From Ruegeria arenilitoris (GTDB lineage Bacteria; Pseudomonadota; Alphaproteobacteria; Rhodobacterales; Rhodobacteraceae): 64,000 nt of DNA. The position numbers were made by a program, and so were the translations under genes. Of the stretch, positions 1-7,603 are shown piece after piece. The notes under the pieces are model-generated. The model saw only the letters and a program-made list of their open reading frames with translations, was not told where the DNA came from and did no database searches. Numbering within the stretch: the stretch's first letter is position 1; the number at the start of each line of letters is the position of its first letter. The DNA is taken from contig NZ_WPYP01000001.1 of assembly GCF_013030985.1 (NCBI RefSeq), positions 434,001-498,000 on the forward strand. The letters run 5' to 3'.

Positions 1-31
1 TTGCATCCGTGATCGAGGAAAGGTCTGCCGA

Positions 32-385
32 ATGAACTCCGTCAGAACTCTGACTTTTGCCGCGATGATGACGCTGCCAGCCGGATTGGCTGTGGCTGAA
101 ATCGACATTCTGCCGGTGACATTTACCTGTGATAATGGGGTTCCGCTGGAGGTCGCCTATTTCAATGCGCCAGACGGGTCCAGTGCGGCGGCGATGATCG
201 TCGACAATCAACTGGTCACGCTGCGGCAGGCCCAAAGCGGGTCCGGCATTCGCTACGAGTCTGCGGGAGAGGTGGGGACTTACATCCTGCGTTCCAAAGG
301 TTGGGACGCCACAGTAAGCTTTCTGGCGGCAGGTTCGGATGCCGCCAGCGAGCAAGTCGTTCTTCAGAATTGCAGCAGCCGCTGA
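32..385 (+). CDS. MliC-family lysozyme inhibitor (periplasmic)
   Basis: The 117-residue protein has a typical signal peptide (about residues 1-22, ending AVA). The mature part carries the MliC pattern: FTCDNG near the start, a short beta-rich body with GSGIRYES, then LRSKGWDATV and a final cysteine. Cys33 and Cys114 could form the disulfide known in this family. MliC proteins inhibit C-type lysozyme in the periplasm or at the outer membrane. There is no lipobox, so it is probably soluble. A ribosome-binding site (GAGGAAAGG) precedes the ATG. It converges on grxD with adjacent stop codons. The family call is by motif; target specificity is unknown. Confidence 0.75.
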   Translation: MNSVRTLTFAAMMTLPAGLAVAEIDILPVTFTCDNGVPLEVAYFNAPDGSSAAAMIVDNQLVTLRQAQSGSGIRYESAGEVGTYILRSKGWDATVSFLAAGSDAASEQVVLQNCSSR

Positions 386-748
386 TCAGGCGTTTGCTTC
401 GCGGATCTTGTCGGCGGCTTCCTTGTTGTAGCCGACACCGTTTTCGTCAAACAGAGTGTCCAGCTCGCCCGACAGGGTCATCTCGGTGATGATGTCGCAA
501 CCGCCGACGAATTCGCCCTTGACGAAAAGCTGCGGCACGGTCGGCCAGTCGGAATAATCCTTGATGCCCTGACGCACTTCTTCATCGGCCAGAACGTTTA
601 CATCGGTATAGTCCACACCCATGTAGTTCAGAACACCGGCCACGCGGGACGAGAACCCACACTGCGGCATTTCCTTGGTGCCTTTCATGTACAGCACCAC
701 GTCGTTGGCTTTGACGGTTTCGTCGATCTGAGTTTTAACGTCGCTCAT
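386..748 (-). CDS. grxD: Monothiol glutaredoxin, Grx4 family
   Basis: The 120-residue product has the monothiol active site CGFS (Cys30-Ser33), then the [17 protein letters not shown] segment that binds glutathione. Such proteins bind or transfer [2Fe-2S] clusters, often in complex with BolA. A longer in-frame reading exists, but [10 protein letters not shown] matches the family N-terminus, so I start at 748. Its first 14 bases overlap the preceding small membrane protein gene. The cluster bolA, two small membrane proteins, grxD reads as one operon, with bolA four genes upstream. This supports a joint role in iron-sulfur or iron regulation. Confidence 0.95.
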   Translation of the reverse strand: MSDVKTQIDETVKANDVVLYMKGTKEMPQCGFSSRVAGVLNYMGVDYTDVNVLADEEVRQGIKDYSDWPTVPQLFVKGEFVGGCDIITEMTLSGELDTLFDENGVGYNKEAADKIREANA

Positions 749-1025
749 CTTGCTTGTCCTTTTCACCCGTATCCGGGGCGGTCGTTTCATTCTGTGACGG
801 GTCAGAGGTCCATCCTTCTTCCTCCAACCGTCGGTGTTCGGCTTGCGCCAGAGCCAGCGGATCCAGCCCGTATCTTTCGATGCCGCCAACCTTGCTGATT
901 TTGTCCGGGTCCGGACGCATGTCGGCGAGGTTACGTTTTCTGTTCCGCTTCACATAGGCTTCGATCAGAGCGGCGGCAACTATCAATGTTGCGATAGTAC
1001 AAATGCCGACCAGCCAATTGCTCAT
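735..1025 (-). CDS. Small membrane protein, unknown function (96 aa)
   Basis: It has one N-terminal transmembrane helix (about residues 3-22), a basic KRNRKRN stretch just after it, and a charged soluble tail rich in Asp, Glu and Lys. This predicts an inner-membrane anchor with a cytoplasmic tail. I do not recognise a family. The start overlaps the stop of the 79-residue gene in an ATGA, and the end overlaps the start of grxD, so all are probably translated together. The position between BolA and its partner glutaredoxin is the only clue to function. Confidence 0.7.
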   Translation of the reverse strand: MSNWLVGICTIATLIVAAALIEAYVKRNRKRNLADMRPDPDKISKVGGIERYGLDPLALAQAEHRRLEEEGWTSDPSQNETTAPDTGEKDKQDERR

Positions 1026-1261
1026 TTCTTAGGGACCATTGTTTTCGCGTATTGCTGCGGGTCCCGAGGGATTGGCATGGCGCTCACTCCACCGCCTTTA
1101 CCTGAGTCAGTAGTGGACGCAACTACACTTGCGTTTTGGCTGGGTGTTGCGCCACGTTTTTGCCTGTACCGGCTTTTGCTGAATGTTGATCTCACAACAA
1201 GGATAATGCCAACGCATGTCAGCAAGCCGAAAATTGTGTAAATCCAGCCTGTTACCGTCAT
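1022..1261 (-). CDS. Small membrane protein, unknown function (79 aa)
   Basis: One N-terminal transmembrane segment (about residues 5-24) is followed by a basic stretch (KSRYRQKRG), a Ser/Thr/Gly-rich linker and a short C-terminal segment ([18 protein letters not shown]). No known domain was recognised. It overlaps bolA upstream and the 96-residue gene downstream by ATGA, a sign of translational coupling within the bolA-grxD operon. The coding potential is supported mainly by these tight overlaps. Confidence 0.65.
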   Translation of the reverse strand: MTVTGWIYTIFGLLTCVGIILVVRSTFSKSRYRQKRGATPSQNASVVASTTDSGKGGGVSAMPIPRDPQQYAKTMVPKK

Positions 1262-1494
1262 TCAGGCACTTTCGTCGTCAGAGCCAGCGCGTGCAATTCT
1301 CCGTCCGGACCGTCCATCTTGCCCTTCAGCGCTGCATAAACAGCGCGTTGCTGCTGGACCCGGTTTTTCCCGCGAAAGCTTTCGTCCACGACCATGGCGG
1401 ACATATGCATGCCGTCATGCCCGCCAACCTGAATTTCCGCATCCGGAAAGGCTTCGCGCAGCAGGTGTTCGATTTCGTGGGCGCTCATCGGCAT
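1258..1494 (-). CDS. bolA: BolA family protein
   Basis: The 78-residue protein matches BolA: an N-terminal helix with EIEHLLREAFPDAEI, the strand GMHMSAMVV, and an FRGKNRVQQQRAVYAAL segment. BolA proteins pair with monothiol glutaredoxins to hold a bridging [2Fe-2S] cluster. The ATG at 1494 has AGGAG about 9 bases upstream, so I prefer it to 1488 or the longer frame to 1551. It is the first gene of the bolA-grxD group, downstream of the purL terminator. Confidence 0.9.
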   Translation of the reverse strand: MPMSAHEIEHLLREAFPDAEIQVGGHDGMHMSAMVVDESFRGKNRVQQQRAVYAALKGKMDGPDGELHALALTTKVPE

Positions 1495-1576
1495 GTAGGT
1501 AACTCCTGAAGGTCTTTCCCAAGATGTAGAGCGCCAGGGCGGGGCGCGCAAGGGTGTGAAAGGGGTCTGAAAACGA

Positions 1577-1609
1577 CAAAACCTGCGCCCGTCAGGGACG
1601 CAGGTTTTG
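1577..1609 (-). terminator. Hairpin terminator after purL
   Basis: A perfect 11-bp stem (CAAAACCTGCG with CGCAGGTTTTG) surrounds an 11-base loop, 22 bases past the purL stop on the minus strand. A short T-rich tail (TCGTTTTC) follows. It probably separates purL from bolA. Confidence 0.7.
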
Positions 1610-1630
1610 CGATCAAATCGTGATCAATGG

Positions 1631-3790
1631 TCAGGCCACGGCCTCGGCAAAGCTGCTGCGGAAGGTGGCGGTCAGCTCCTCAAGCGCGGCCTCGGTGTTG
1701 CCGATGCGGACGCTCTCGCCGGTGAAACGGCCAACGGAAACCAGTGGAACGCCAGCCTGACCGGCTGCGATCATCAGCGCCTCGGCCTGATCGAAGTTGC
1801 AGGCGACCAGATAGCGGGCCTGATCTTCGCCGAACAGGAACTCGGTCGAAGCGTCGTCGAGGTGGACACCCACGCCGGCTGCTTCGGCCAGTTCGAAGGC
1901 GGCTAGTGCCAGACCGCCATCGCCCAGATCGGTGCAGGCCTTGATCATTTCGCGGTTGGCGCGGATGAAGTCACCATTGCGCTTTTCCGCGTTCAGATCG
2001 ACATGCGGCGCGTCACCGTCTTCGCGGTTGAAGACCTCGGCCAGCAGGGCGGATTGGCCCAGATGGCCGTTGGTTTCACCTATGACCAGAGCCACGTGGC
2101 CCTCGCGAACCTCGTTGCCGATGATCTCATCGGTGTGAGACAGCAGGCCAACCGCGCCAATAGTCGGGGTCGGCAGGATCGCCTGACCATCGGTTTCGTT
2201 ATAAAGTGAGACGTTGCCTGAAACGATCGGCATATCCAGCGCGGCGACGGCCTCACCGATACCCTGAATGGCACCGACAAACTGGCCCATAATCTCGGGC
2301 TTTTCGGGGTTGCCGAAGTTCAGGTTGTCGGTGGTGGCCAGGGGCTTGGCACCTACGGCGGTCAGGTTGCGATAGGCTTCGGCCACCGCCTGCTTGCCGC
2401 CCTCGACCGGGTTGGCGCGCACATAGCGCGGGGTCACGTCGCTGGTGAAAGCCAGCGCCTTGTCAGTACCGTGCACGCGGACCATGCCAGCCCCCAGACC
2501 CGGCGTGCGGGCGGTGTCGGCCATGACCATCGTGTCGTATTGCTCATAGACCCACTGTTTGCCCGCGTAGTTGGGCGAGGCGAGCAGGGCACGCAGGCCG
2601 TCAATCGGGTCGATCTGAGGTACCTCGGCCAGTTCTTCCGCTTCGGGCGTCGCAACCCACGGGCGGTCATATTCCGGTGCGGTCGAGGACAGTTTCGACA
2701 GCACCAGATCAGCTTTGACCTCGCCATTGTGAACGATCAGGAAGCGGTCTTCGGCAATGGTTTCGCCAACGATGGCAAAATCCAGGTCCCATTTCTCGAA
2801 TACGGCGCGGGCTTCGGCCTCAAGCTCGGGCTTGAGGACCATCAACATGCGTTCCTGAGACTCGGACAGCATCATCTCGTATGCGGTCATGTTCTCTTCG
2901 CGCTGGGGAACATTCTCAAGGTCCAGACGCACGCCCAGACCGCCCTTGTCGCCCATTTCCACGGCGGAACAGGTCAGGCCAGCGGCACCCATGTCCTGGA
3001 TCGAGATCACGGCGCCGGTCTGCATCAGCTCGAGCGTTGCCTCCATCAGGCGCTTTTCGGTGAAGGGATCGCCGACCTGAACGGTGGGTCGTTTTTCCTC
3101 GATGGTGTCGTCGAACTCGGCTGAGGCCATGGTCGCACCGCCAACACCATCACGGCCGGTCTTTGCGCCCAGGTAAACGACCGGCATTCCAACGCCCGAC
3201 GCCGCCGAATAGAAAATCTTGTCGCTGTCGGCCAGACCGGCGGCGAATGCGTTCACAAGGCAGTTGCCGTTATAGGCCGGGTGGAAGCGAACCTCACCGC
3301 CCACGCAAGGGACGCCGAAACAGTTGCCATATCCGCCGATGCCTTCGACCACGCCGTTGACCAGCCGACGGGTCTTGTGGTGGCCGGGTTCGCCAAAGGA
3401 CAGCGCATTCATCGACGCAATGGGGCGCGCACCCATGGTGAAGACATCGCGCAGGATACCCCCCACGCCGGTTGCCGCGCCCTGATAGGGTTCGATGTAG
3501 GACGGGTGGTTGTGGCTTTCCATCTTGAAGACCACGGCCTGACCGTCGCCGATATCAACCACGCCCGCGTTCTCACCCGGTCCGCAGATCACCTGAGGGC
3601 CCGAGGTGGGCAGGGTACGCAGCCACTTCTTGGATGACTTGTAGGAACAGTGCTCGTTCCACATGGCCGAAAAGATGCCCAGTTCGGTGAAGGTCGGCTC
3701 GCGCCCGATGATCTCGAGGATCATGTCATATTCGTCGGGCTTGAGCCCGTGTGCGGCGATCAGATCGGGTGTGATTGCGGGCTCTTGCAT
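1631..3790 (-). CDS. purL: Phosphoribosylformylglycinamidine synthase subunit PurL
   Basis: This 719-residue protein is the ATP-dependent synthetase subunit for the fourth step of purine synthesis, converting FGAR to FGAM with ammonia from PurQ and help from PurS. Family marks are [15 protein letters not shown] near the N-terminus, the ATP-site SHNHPS segment, and later GDGGL. The length fits the small PurL type that needs separate PurS and PurQ, both found near 22.4-24.3 kb. The ATG at 3790 has GGACAG upstream and matches the family N-terminus; the frame opens earlier only with TTG. Confidence 0.97.
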   Translation of the reverse strand: MQEPAITPDLIAAHGLKPDEYDMILEIIGREPTFTELGIFSAMWNEHCSYKSSKKWLRTLPTSGPQVICGPGENAGVVDIGDGQAVVFKMESHNHPSYIEPYQGAATGVGGILRDVFTMGARPIASMNALSFGEPGHHKTRRLVNGVVEGIGGYGNCFGVPCVGGEVRFHPAYNGNCLVNAFAAGLADSDKIFYSAASGVGMPVVYLGAKTGRDGVGGATMASAEFDDTIEEKRPTVQVGDPFTEKRLMEATLELMQTGAVISIQDMGAAGLTCSAVEMGDKGGLGVRLDLENVPQREENMTAYEMMLSESQERMLMVLKPELEAEARAVFEKWDLDFAIVGETIAEDRFLIVHNGEVKADLVLSKLSSTAPEYDRPWVATPEAEELAEVPQIDPIDGLRALLASPNYAGKQWVYEQYDTMVMADTARTPGLGAGMVRVHGTDKALAFTSDVTPRYVRANPVEGGKQAVAEAYRNLTAVGAKPLATTDNLNFGNPEKPEIMGQFVGAIQGIGEAVAALDMPIVSGNVSLYNETDGQAILPTPTIGAVGLLSHTDEIIGNEVREGHVALVIGETNGHLGQSALLAEVFNREDGDAPHVDLNAEKRNGDFIRANREMIKACTDLGDGGLALAAFELAEAAGVGVHLDDASTEFLFGEDQARYLVACNFDQAEALMIAAGQAGVPLVSVGRFTGESVRIGNTEAALEELTATFRSSFAEAVA

Positions 3791-3898
3791 CTTCTGTCCT
3801 GTGTCCAAGTGGGCCGAGATTGCGCGCCTTTTAGGGCAAGGGCGCGCCCGTGGAAAGGGTTAAGACCCGCAAGGCATAGTTTGACGCGGTCTGCGGGC

Positions 3899-3938
3899 AA
3901 AAAAATGGCCGCCCGGCTGGTTTGGCTGGACGGCCATT
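3899..3938 (-). terminator. Intrinsic terminator after the MscS channel gene
   Basis: On the minus strand an 8-bp stem AATGGCCG/CGGCCATT encloses a 19-base loop that can fold further (CCAGCC/GGCTGG), and is followed by a run of seven T. It lies just past the end of the gene at 3961. Confidence 0.85.
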
Positions 3939-3960
3939 GTGGTTCTTTGAAGGCTTCGAT

Positions 3961-6246
3961 CTATTCCGGCGCGCCGTGCGCAGAACCAGGTTTCTGGGCC
4001 TGTTGCTCAGCTTGCTGGTTGGCAGCATCACCGGCAGCGGCTCCGATAGCGGCCTTTTGCTCCTCGGTCAGGTGATCGGCGTCATCCAGACCGGGGATCG
4101 CAACGCGCACTTCGCGGCGGGCAAAGTCGATGCCGTTCTCTTTGAACGCAGCCTTCACCCGGTTGAAGATTTCCTTGCGCAGGGTGAACTGCTTACCCGG
4201 TTTAGCCATGAACTTGCCGCGGATGATCATGCCCACGTCGTCAAAGTCGAACACACCCTGAGATTTGAAGGGCTGCAGGAACCCATCCTTGTGGGTCTCG
4301 TCCTCCATCATCTCGGCACCGATCTTCTTGAAGATCTTTTTCACCTTGTTGGGGTCGGTGTCGAAAGGCACGGTGAATTTCAGCTTCATGATGACCCAGT
4401 CGCGGCTGTAGTTGGTCAGTTTCTGAATCTCACCATAAGGAATGGTGTGAACCGGCCCGCGATGGTGACGCAGCTGCATCGACCGGATCGAGATTTTCTC
4501 GACCGTGCCGGTGGTGCCGCCCACATCGACATATTCGCCGACACGGAATGCGTCATCCACCAGGAAGAAAATGCCGCCGACGATGTCAGCCACCAGTTTC
4601 TGAGCACCAAAGCCGATGGCCAGACCCAGAACACCGGCACCGGCCAGAAGCGGGGTGATGTTGATGCCCAACGCACCCAAAGCGAGCAGGACAAAGATCA
4701 CCGCAATGGCGGCCTGCGCGGTCACGCGTAGAAGGGGCAGAACCGTTGCCAGCCGCGACCCGCCCGAGCCACCGCCTTCACCGGCCTCTTCGTCCGGGCT
4801 CTGTTCGGCTGCCGTTTGCTCTTTCGCCAAACGGCGGTTGATCCAGAGCGAGACCACCTCGTTCAGGATGTAGCCAAGGGCGATGATGATGAAAAACTGG
4901 ATCAGCTTGCTGCCGGATTCATCGCCACCCCCTGCGATTTCCTGCAGGTCCAGATCCCACGCTCTGGCAATCATCAGGATCACCAGAATGCCAGCCAAAA
5001 CCCGGCCAATGCGGATATAGCTGCGTTTGGTAGACTTATACGCCCGCTCCGCCACAGGACCTTCGCCTTGCATCGGAGGTTGAAGATGGCGCACCAAACC
5101 TCGGATCAGGGTATCCAGTGCTGGCGCAATCAGCAGCCAGAACATCGTCGTGAAATGCGCGCCTTTCAAAAGCAGGGTGCGGATCATGGGATCGCGCTGC
5201 GCGGCAAGGAATTCAACCAGAAGCCAGATTACGGCCGAGACCCCGATCGCAAAATAGGGGTAATAATGCGCGACTTCCTCGTCGAACTTGGTGCGATCCG
5301 GGTCGGTGCCCAGCATTATCTGCGAAAGACCCTCACGCGCCTTCCAGGCAATGACGGCGATATAGATGTGAATTCCCGCATTGAGCCAGAAACCGATGCG
5401 CGTTTCCCCACCCGTTATCCCGTTCAGTCTGTTGAAATGCAGGATAAACAGTGTCAGCCCGACCAGGATCAGCAGACCGATCAGGTTGCGATGCAAGTAC
5501 TTGGCCCAATGGTCATCAATGTTCACCAGGCGGAAATGAGGTTTGTTCGGCGCCAGGATAAACCGCGAGGCGGCCGCACCAAGACGGGGAATCCAGATCA
5601 GGTAGAAAACGAAAGGCGCGGCATAGGTTACTTGTTCCGTCGTCAGCAGGCCGCGCCCGACGGCACGTATGACGACATAGAATACAACCAGACCCGCAAT
5701 TTCACGGCAAAAGCGACCGAACAGGTACCGGACGGCACCCCACAGATCGTTCTCGTCTGCGGCTTCGGGCGGCCGATGCCACCTGCGCGTAAGCAAGCCG
5801 AATAGCTTTTCAGCAGCGAACCCTACGATCAGTATGCTCAGAACCAATCCCAGCAGAGTGAACACACCATTTGTCCCGAAGGTGCCGACAAAATTTTCGA
5901 CTGCATGTGCCTGAGCGCTGAAAAGATTGGGAATGGTGACAATCACATGCGTCCAAGAGGCCACCATCGCGGCCCAAATCTCGTTAATTTCTTTAATCGG
6001 ATCTTCGCGGTCCGCGGCTTCGGCGGCCTTTTGTTCGGCGACCGCATCCAGACGCTCCAACAAAATGGCTCGGACCTGGTCGTCAGACATGCGCGCGACC
6101 AGATCGTCCACCTGTTCAGGCGTCAGGTCCTCTGGAATGCTGATAGGGGCTGTGGAACCGTTCGTAGCGCTGGTTTGTGCTAATACAGGTCCGGTCAGGC
6201 AAATGACGGAAATTATCGCCAACAATAGGCGAAAGGGGTGAAACAT
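3961..6246 (-). CDS. Large MscS-type mechanosensitive ion channel
   Basis: The 761-residue inner-membrane protein begins with a signal peptide (ending VLAQ) and a periplasmic helical region rich in Ala, Glu and Asp. About ten hydrophobic segments follow. The C-terminal third is the MscS core: pore helix LAGAGVLGLAIGFGAQKLVADIVGGIFFLVDDAFRVGEYV, given here only as a landmark for residues near 545-585, then the beta domain with GTVEKISIRSMQLR. Such channels release solutes on osmotic downshock. The ATG at 6246 has GAGGAC upstream; the longer frame starts at TTG. The C-terminal tail is Ala/Gln-rich. It is far longer than E. coli MscS, nearer the YbdG/MscM-like group. Confidence 0.9.
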   Translation of the reverse strand: MFHPFRLLLAIISVICLTGPVLAQTSATNGSTAPISIPEDLTPEQVDDLVARMSDDQVRAILLERLDAVAEQKAAEAADREDPIKEINEIWAAMVASWTHVIVTIPNLFSAQAHAVENFVGTFGTNGVFTLLGLVLSILIVGFAAEKLFGLLTRRWHRPPEAADENDLWGAVRYLFGRFCREIAGLVVFYVVIRAVGRGLLTTEQVTYAAPFVFYLIWIPRLGAAASRFILAPNKPHFRLVNIDDHWAKYLHRNLIGLLILVGLTLFILHFNRLNGITGGETRIGFWLNAGIHIYIAVIAWKAREGLSQIMLGTDPDRTKFDEEVAHYYPYFAIGVSAVIWLLVEFLAAQRDPMIRTLLLKGAHFTTMFWLLIAPALDTLIRGLVRHLQPPMQGEGPVAERAYKSTKRSYIRIGRVLAGILVILMIARAWDLDLQEIAGGGDESGSKLIQFFIIIALGYILNEVVSLWINRRLAKEQTAAEQSPDEEAGEGGGSGGSRLATVLPLLRVTAQAAIAVIFVLLALGALGINITPLLAGAGVLGLAIGFGAQKLVADIVGGIFFLVDDAFRVGEYVDVGGTTGTVEKISIRSMQLRHHRGPVHTIPYGEIQKLTNYSRDWVIMKLKFTVPFDTDPNKVKKIFKKIGAEMMEDETHKDGFLQPFKSQGVFDFDDVGMIIRGKFMAKPGKQFTLRKEIFNRVKAAFKENGIDFARREVRVAIPGLDDADHLTEEQKAAIGAAAGDAANQQAEQQAQKPGSAHGAPE

Positions 6247-6357
6247 CGAATCTGTCCTCGAACACAAGTCTTCATGATTTTTTTTGCAATCATAGGTCTA
6301 AGTGCCCGAGATTCACAGATGTTTTGGCTATCGAACCTGTCTACGTTGCCCGAAAGC

Positions 6358-6386
6358 AAAAAAAAGGCCGAGCACTAAGCTCGGCC
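6358..6386 (-). terminator. Strong intrinsic terminator (minus strand)
   Basis: A perfect 8-bp GC-rich stem (GGCCGAGC with GCTCGGCC) around a 5-base loop is followed by eight T on the minus strand. It lies 140 bases past the LysR gene. It could end that mRNA or a separate small RNA. Confidence 0.9.
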
Positions 6387-6445
6387 GTAGTCCAACAGGG
6401 AGGTATGAAGATGATGAGCGTTTCAGCATCACCGCCTTCGAGTGC
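6358..6445 (-). ncRNA. Candidate small RNA with an anti-Shine-Dalgarno loop
   Basis: Between the LysR stop and the terminator is a segment with its own promoter-like elements and no sensible ORF. The predicted transcript is about 85-90 nt. Its single-stranded middle holds ACCTCCC (6398-6404), complementary to a ribosome-binding site, and it ends in a strong hairpin plus eight U. This architecture is typical of bacterial trans-acting sRNAs; CCUCC-bearing and heat-shock-sigma-driven sRNAs are known in Rhodobacter. Its identity with any named sRNA is not established. It could instead be only the 3' UTR of the LysR gene. Confidence 0.5.
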
Positions 6446-6447
6446 TC

Positions 6448-6476
6448 ATTTAGGGATCAGTTTGTGAACGATCAAG
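6448..6476 (-). promoter_or_regulatory. Heat-shock-sigma-like promoter for the candidate sRNA
   Basis: On the minus strand CTTGATC (6470-6476) and CCCTAAAT (6448-6455) are 14 bases apart. This resembles RpoH-type elements (CTTGAA, then CCCCATNT). A vegetative reading, TTGATC-N17-TAAATG, is also possible. The start would fall near 6443-6445. Confidence 0.4.
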
Positions 6477-6525
6477 ATTTTTCAGACTGATTACTGATCA
6501 TGCCCGCTATGCTGCATGTGCATAG

Positions 6526-7434
6526 CTACAATTTTCCCATCTGCTTCAACTGCTTGCGTTGTGCCGTGATCTCATCCTGGACAAAGTCGCGGAAGGCGGC
6601 GACGCGCTTGGAATGGCGCAGTTCCTCGGGATAGGCGAGGTAGACGGGAACGTCTGCCGTTTCGATATCCGACAGGATCGGAACAAGATGTGGGAAGTCC
6701 TGCGTGACATAATCCGGTAGCACGCCAATGCCCAGATTGTGCAGAACGCCCTGCAGAACGCCGAAATAGTTGTTCACCGTCAACAGCGAGCCGGGGTTAT
6801 ACGTCATCAGGTGCCGCACCATTGCAGCGCTTGCGCCGACCTGAGGGGCAGAGGGCGTCTGACAGATCAGCCGATGATCCTTGATCTCATCCAGCGATTC
6901 AAGCATCCCGCCGTGCGTCTCGATATACTCCTGAGTTGCATAGAGCGTCATCTGCACCGTCATCAGGCGCTTTCGGACCAGATCGGCCTGGCTGGGTTCC
7001 TTCATGCGGATGGCCACGTCGGCCTCGCGCATGGGCAGGTCCAGCACGCGCTCTTCCAGCATCAGGTCGATGTTGAGGTCGGGGTATTGCTCGTACAGTT
7101 TCGGCAGACGAGGGGCCAGCCAGAGCGTACCAAAGCCGAACGTGGTGGTGACGCGCAACACACCAAAGACTTCTTCTTCGCTGTCACGGATGCGTGCGGC
7201 AGCGGCGTCCAGACGCTTGGACATGGCCGAGGTCGCATCGAACAGCAACTCACCCTGTTCCGTCAGGATCAGCCCGCGCGCATGGCGGTGAAACAGGGTC
7301 GAATCAAGCGACTCTTCCAGCGCTCTAATCTGCCGACTAACCGCCGATTGTGACAGATTCAGCTTATCACCCGCATGAGTAAGGCTGCCTGCATCCGCTA
7401 CCGCGTGAAATATCCTAAGCTTGTCCCAATCCAT
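6526..7434 (-). CDS. LysR-family transcriptional regulator
   Basis: The 302-residue protein has the LysR N-terminal winged helix-turn-helix (LRIFHAVADAGSLTHAGDKL, then SQSAVSRQIRALEE) and a periplasmic-binding-protein-like effector domain from about residue 90. It is divergent from the indolepyruvate ferredoxin oxidoreductase gene, 169 bases away, with an inverted repeat of LysR type between them. A role controlling that gene, and its own, is the simple inference. The ligand is unknown. It uses ATG at 7434. Confidence 0.92.
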   Translation of the reverse strand: MDWDKLRIFHAVADAGSLTHAGDKLNLSQSAVSRQIRALEESLDSTLFHRHARGLILTEQGELLFDATSAMSKRLDAAAARIRDSEEEVFGVLRVTTTFGFGTLWLAPRLPKLYEQYPDLNIDLMLEERVLDLPMREADVAIRMKEPSQADLVRKRLMTVQMTLYATQEYIETHGGMLESLDEIKDHRLICQTPSAPQVGASAAMVRHLMTYNPGSLLTVNNYFGVLQGVLHNLGIGVLPDYVTQDFPHLVPILSDIETADVPVYLAYPEELRHSKRVAAFRDFVQDEITAQRKQLKQMGKL

Positions 7435-7463
7435 TGCCGCAACTTTCGTTATCTTTCGAAACG

Positions 7464-7478
7464 CCTATATGAAATAGG
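7464..7478. promoter_or_regulatory. Candidate LysR operator
   Basis: The inverted repeat CCTAT-N5-ATAGG lies in the divergent region, 30 bases from the LysR start. It fits the general T-N11-A dyad bound by LysR proteins. The rest of 7435-7603 shows no clear promoter. Confidence 0.4.
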
Positions 7479-7603
7479 TAATAACTTCCACATTCAAAGG
7501 GCGAAATCCTTGGGATTCAGTGGATAAACTCTATGCAGGTCAGAAATCATGACCTAAAATGGATGAAAATGTAGCACACTGATCTGACGAGGGGAGGCGT
7601 CTG

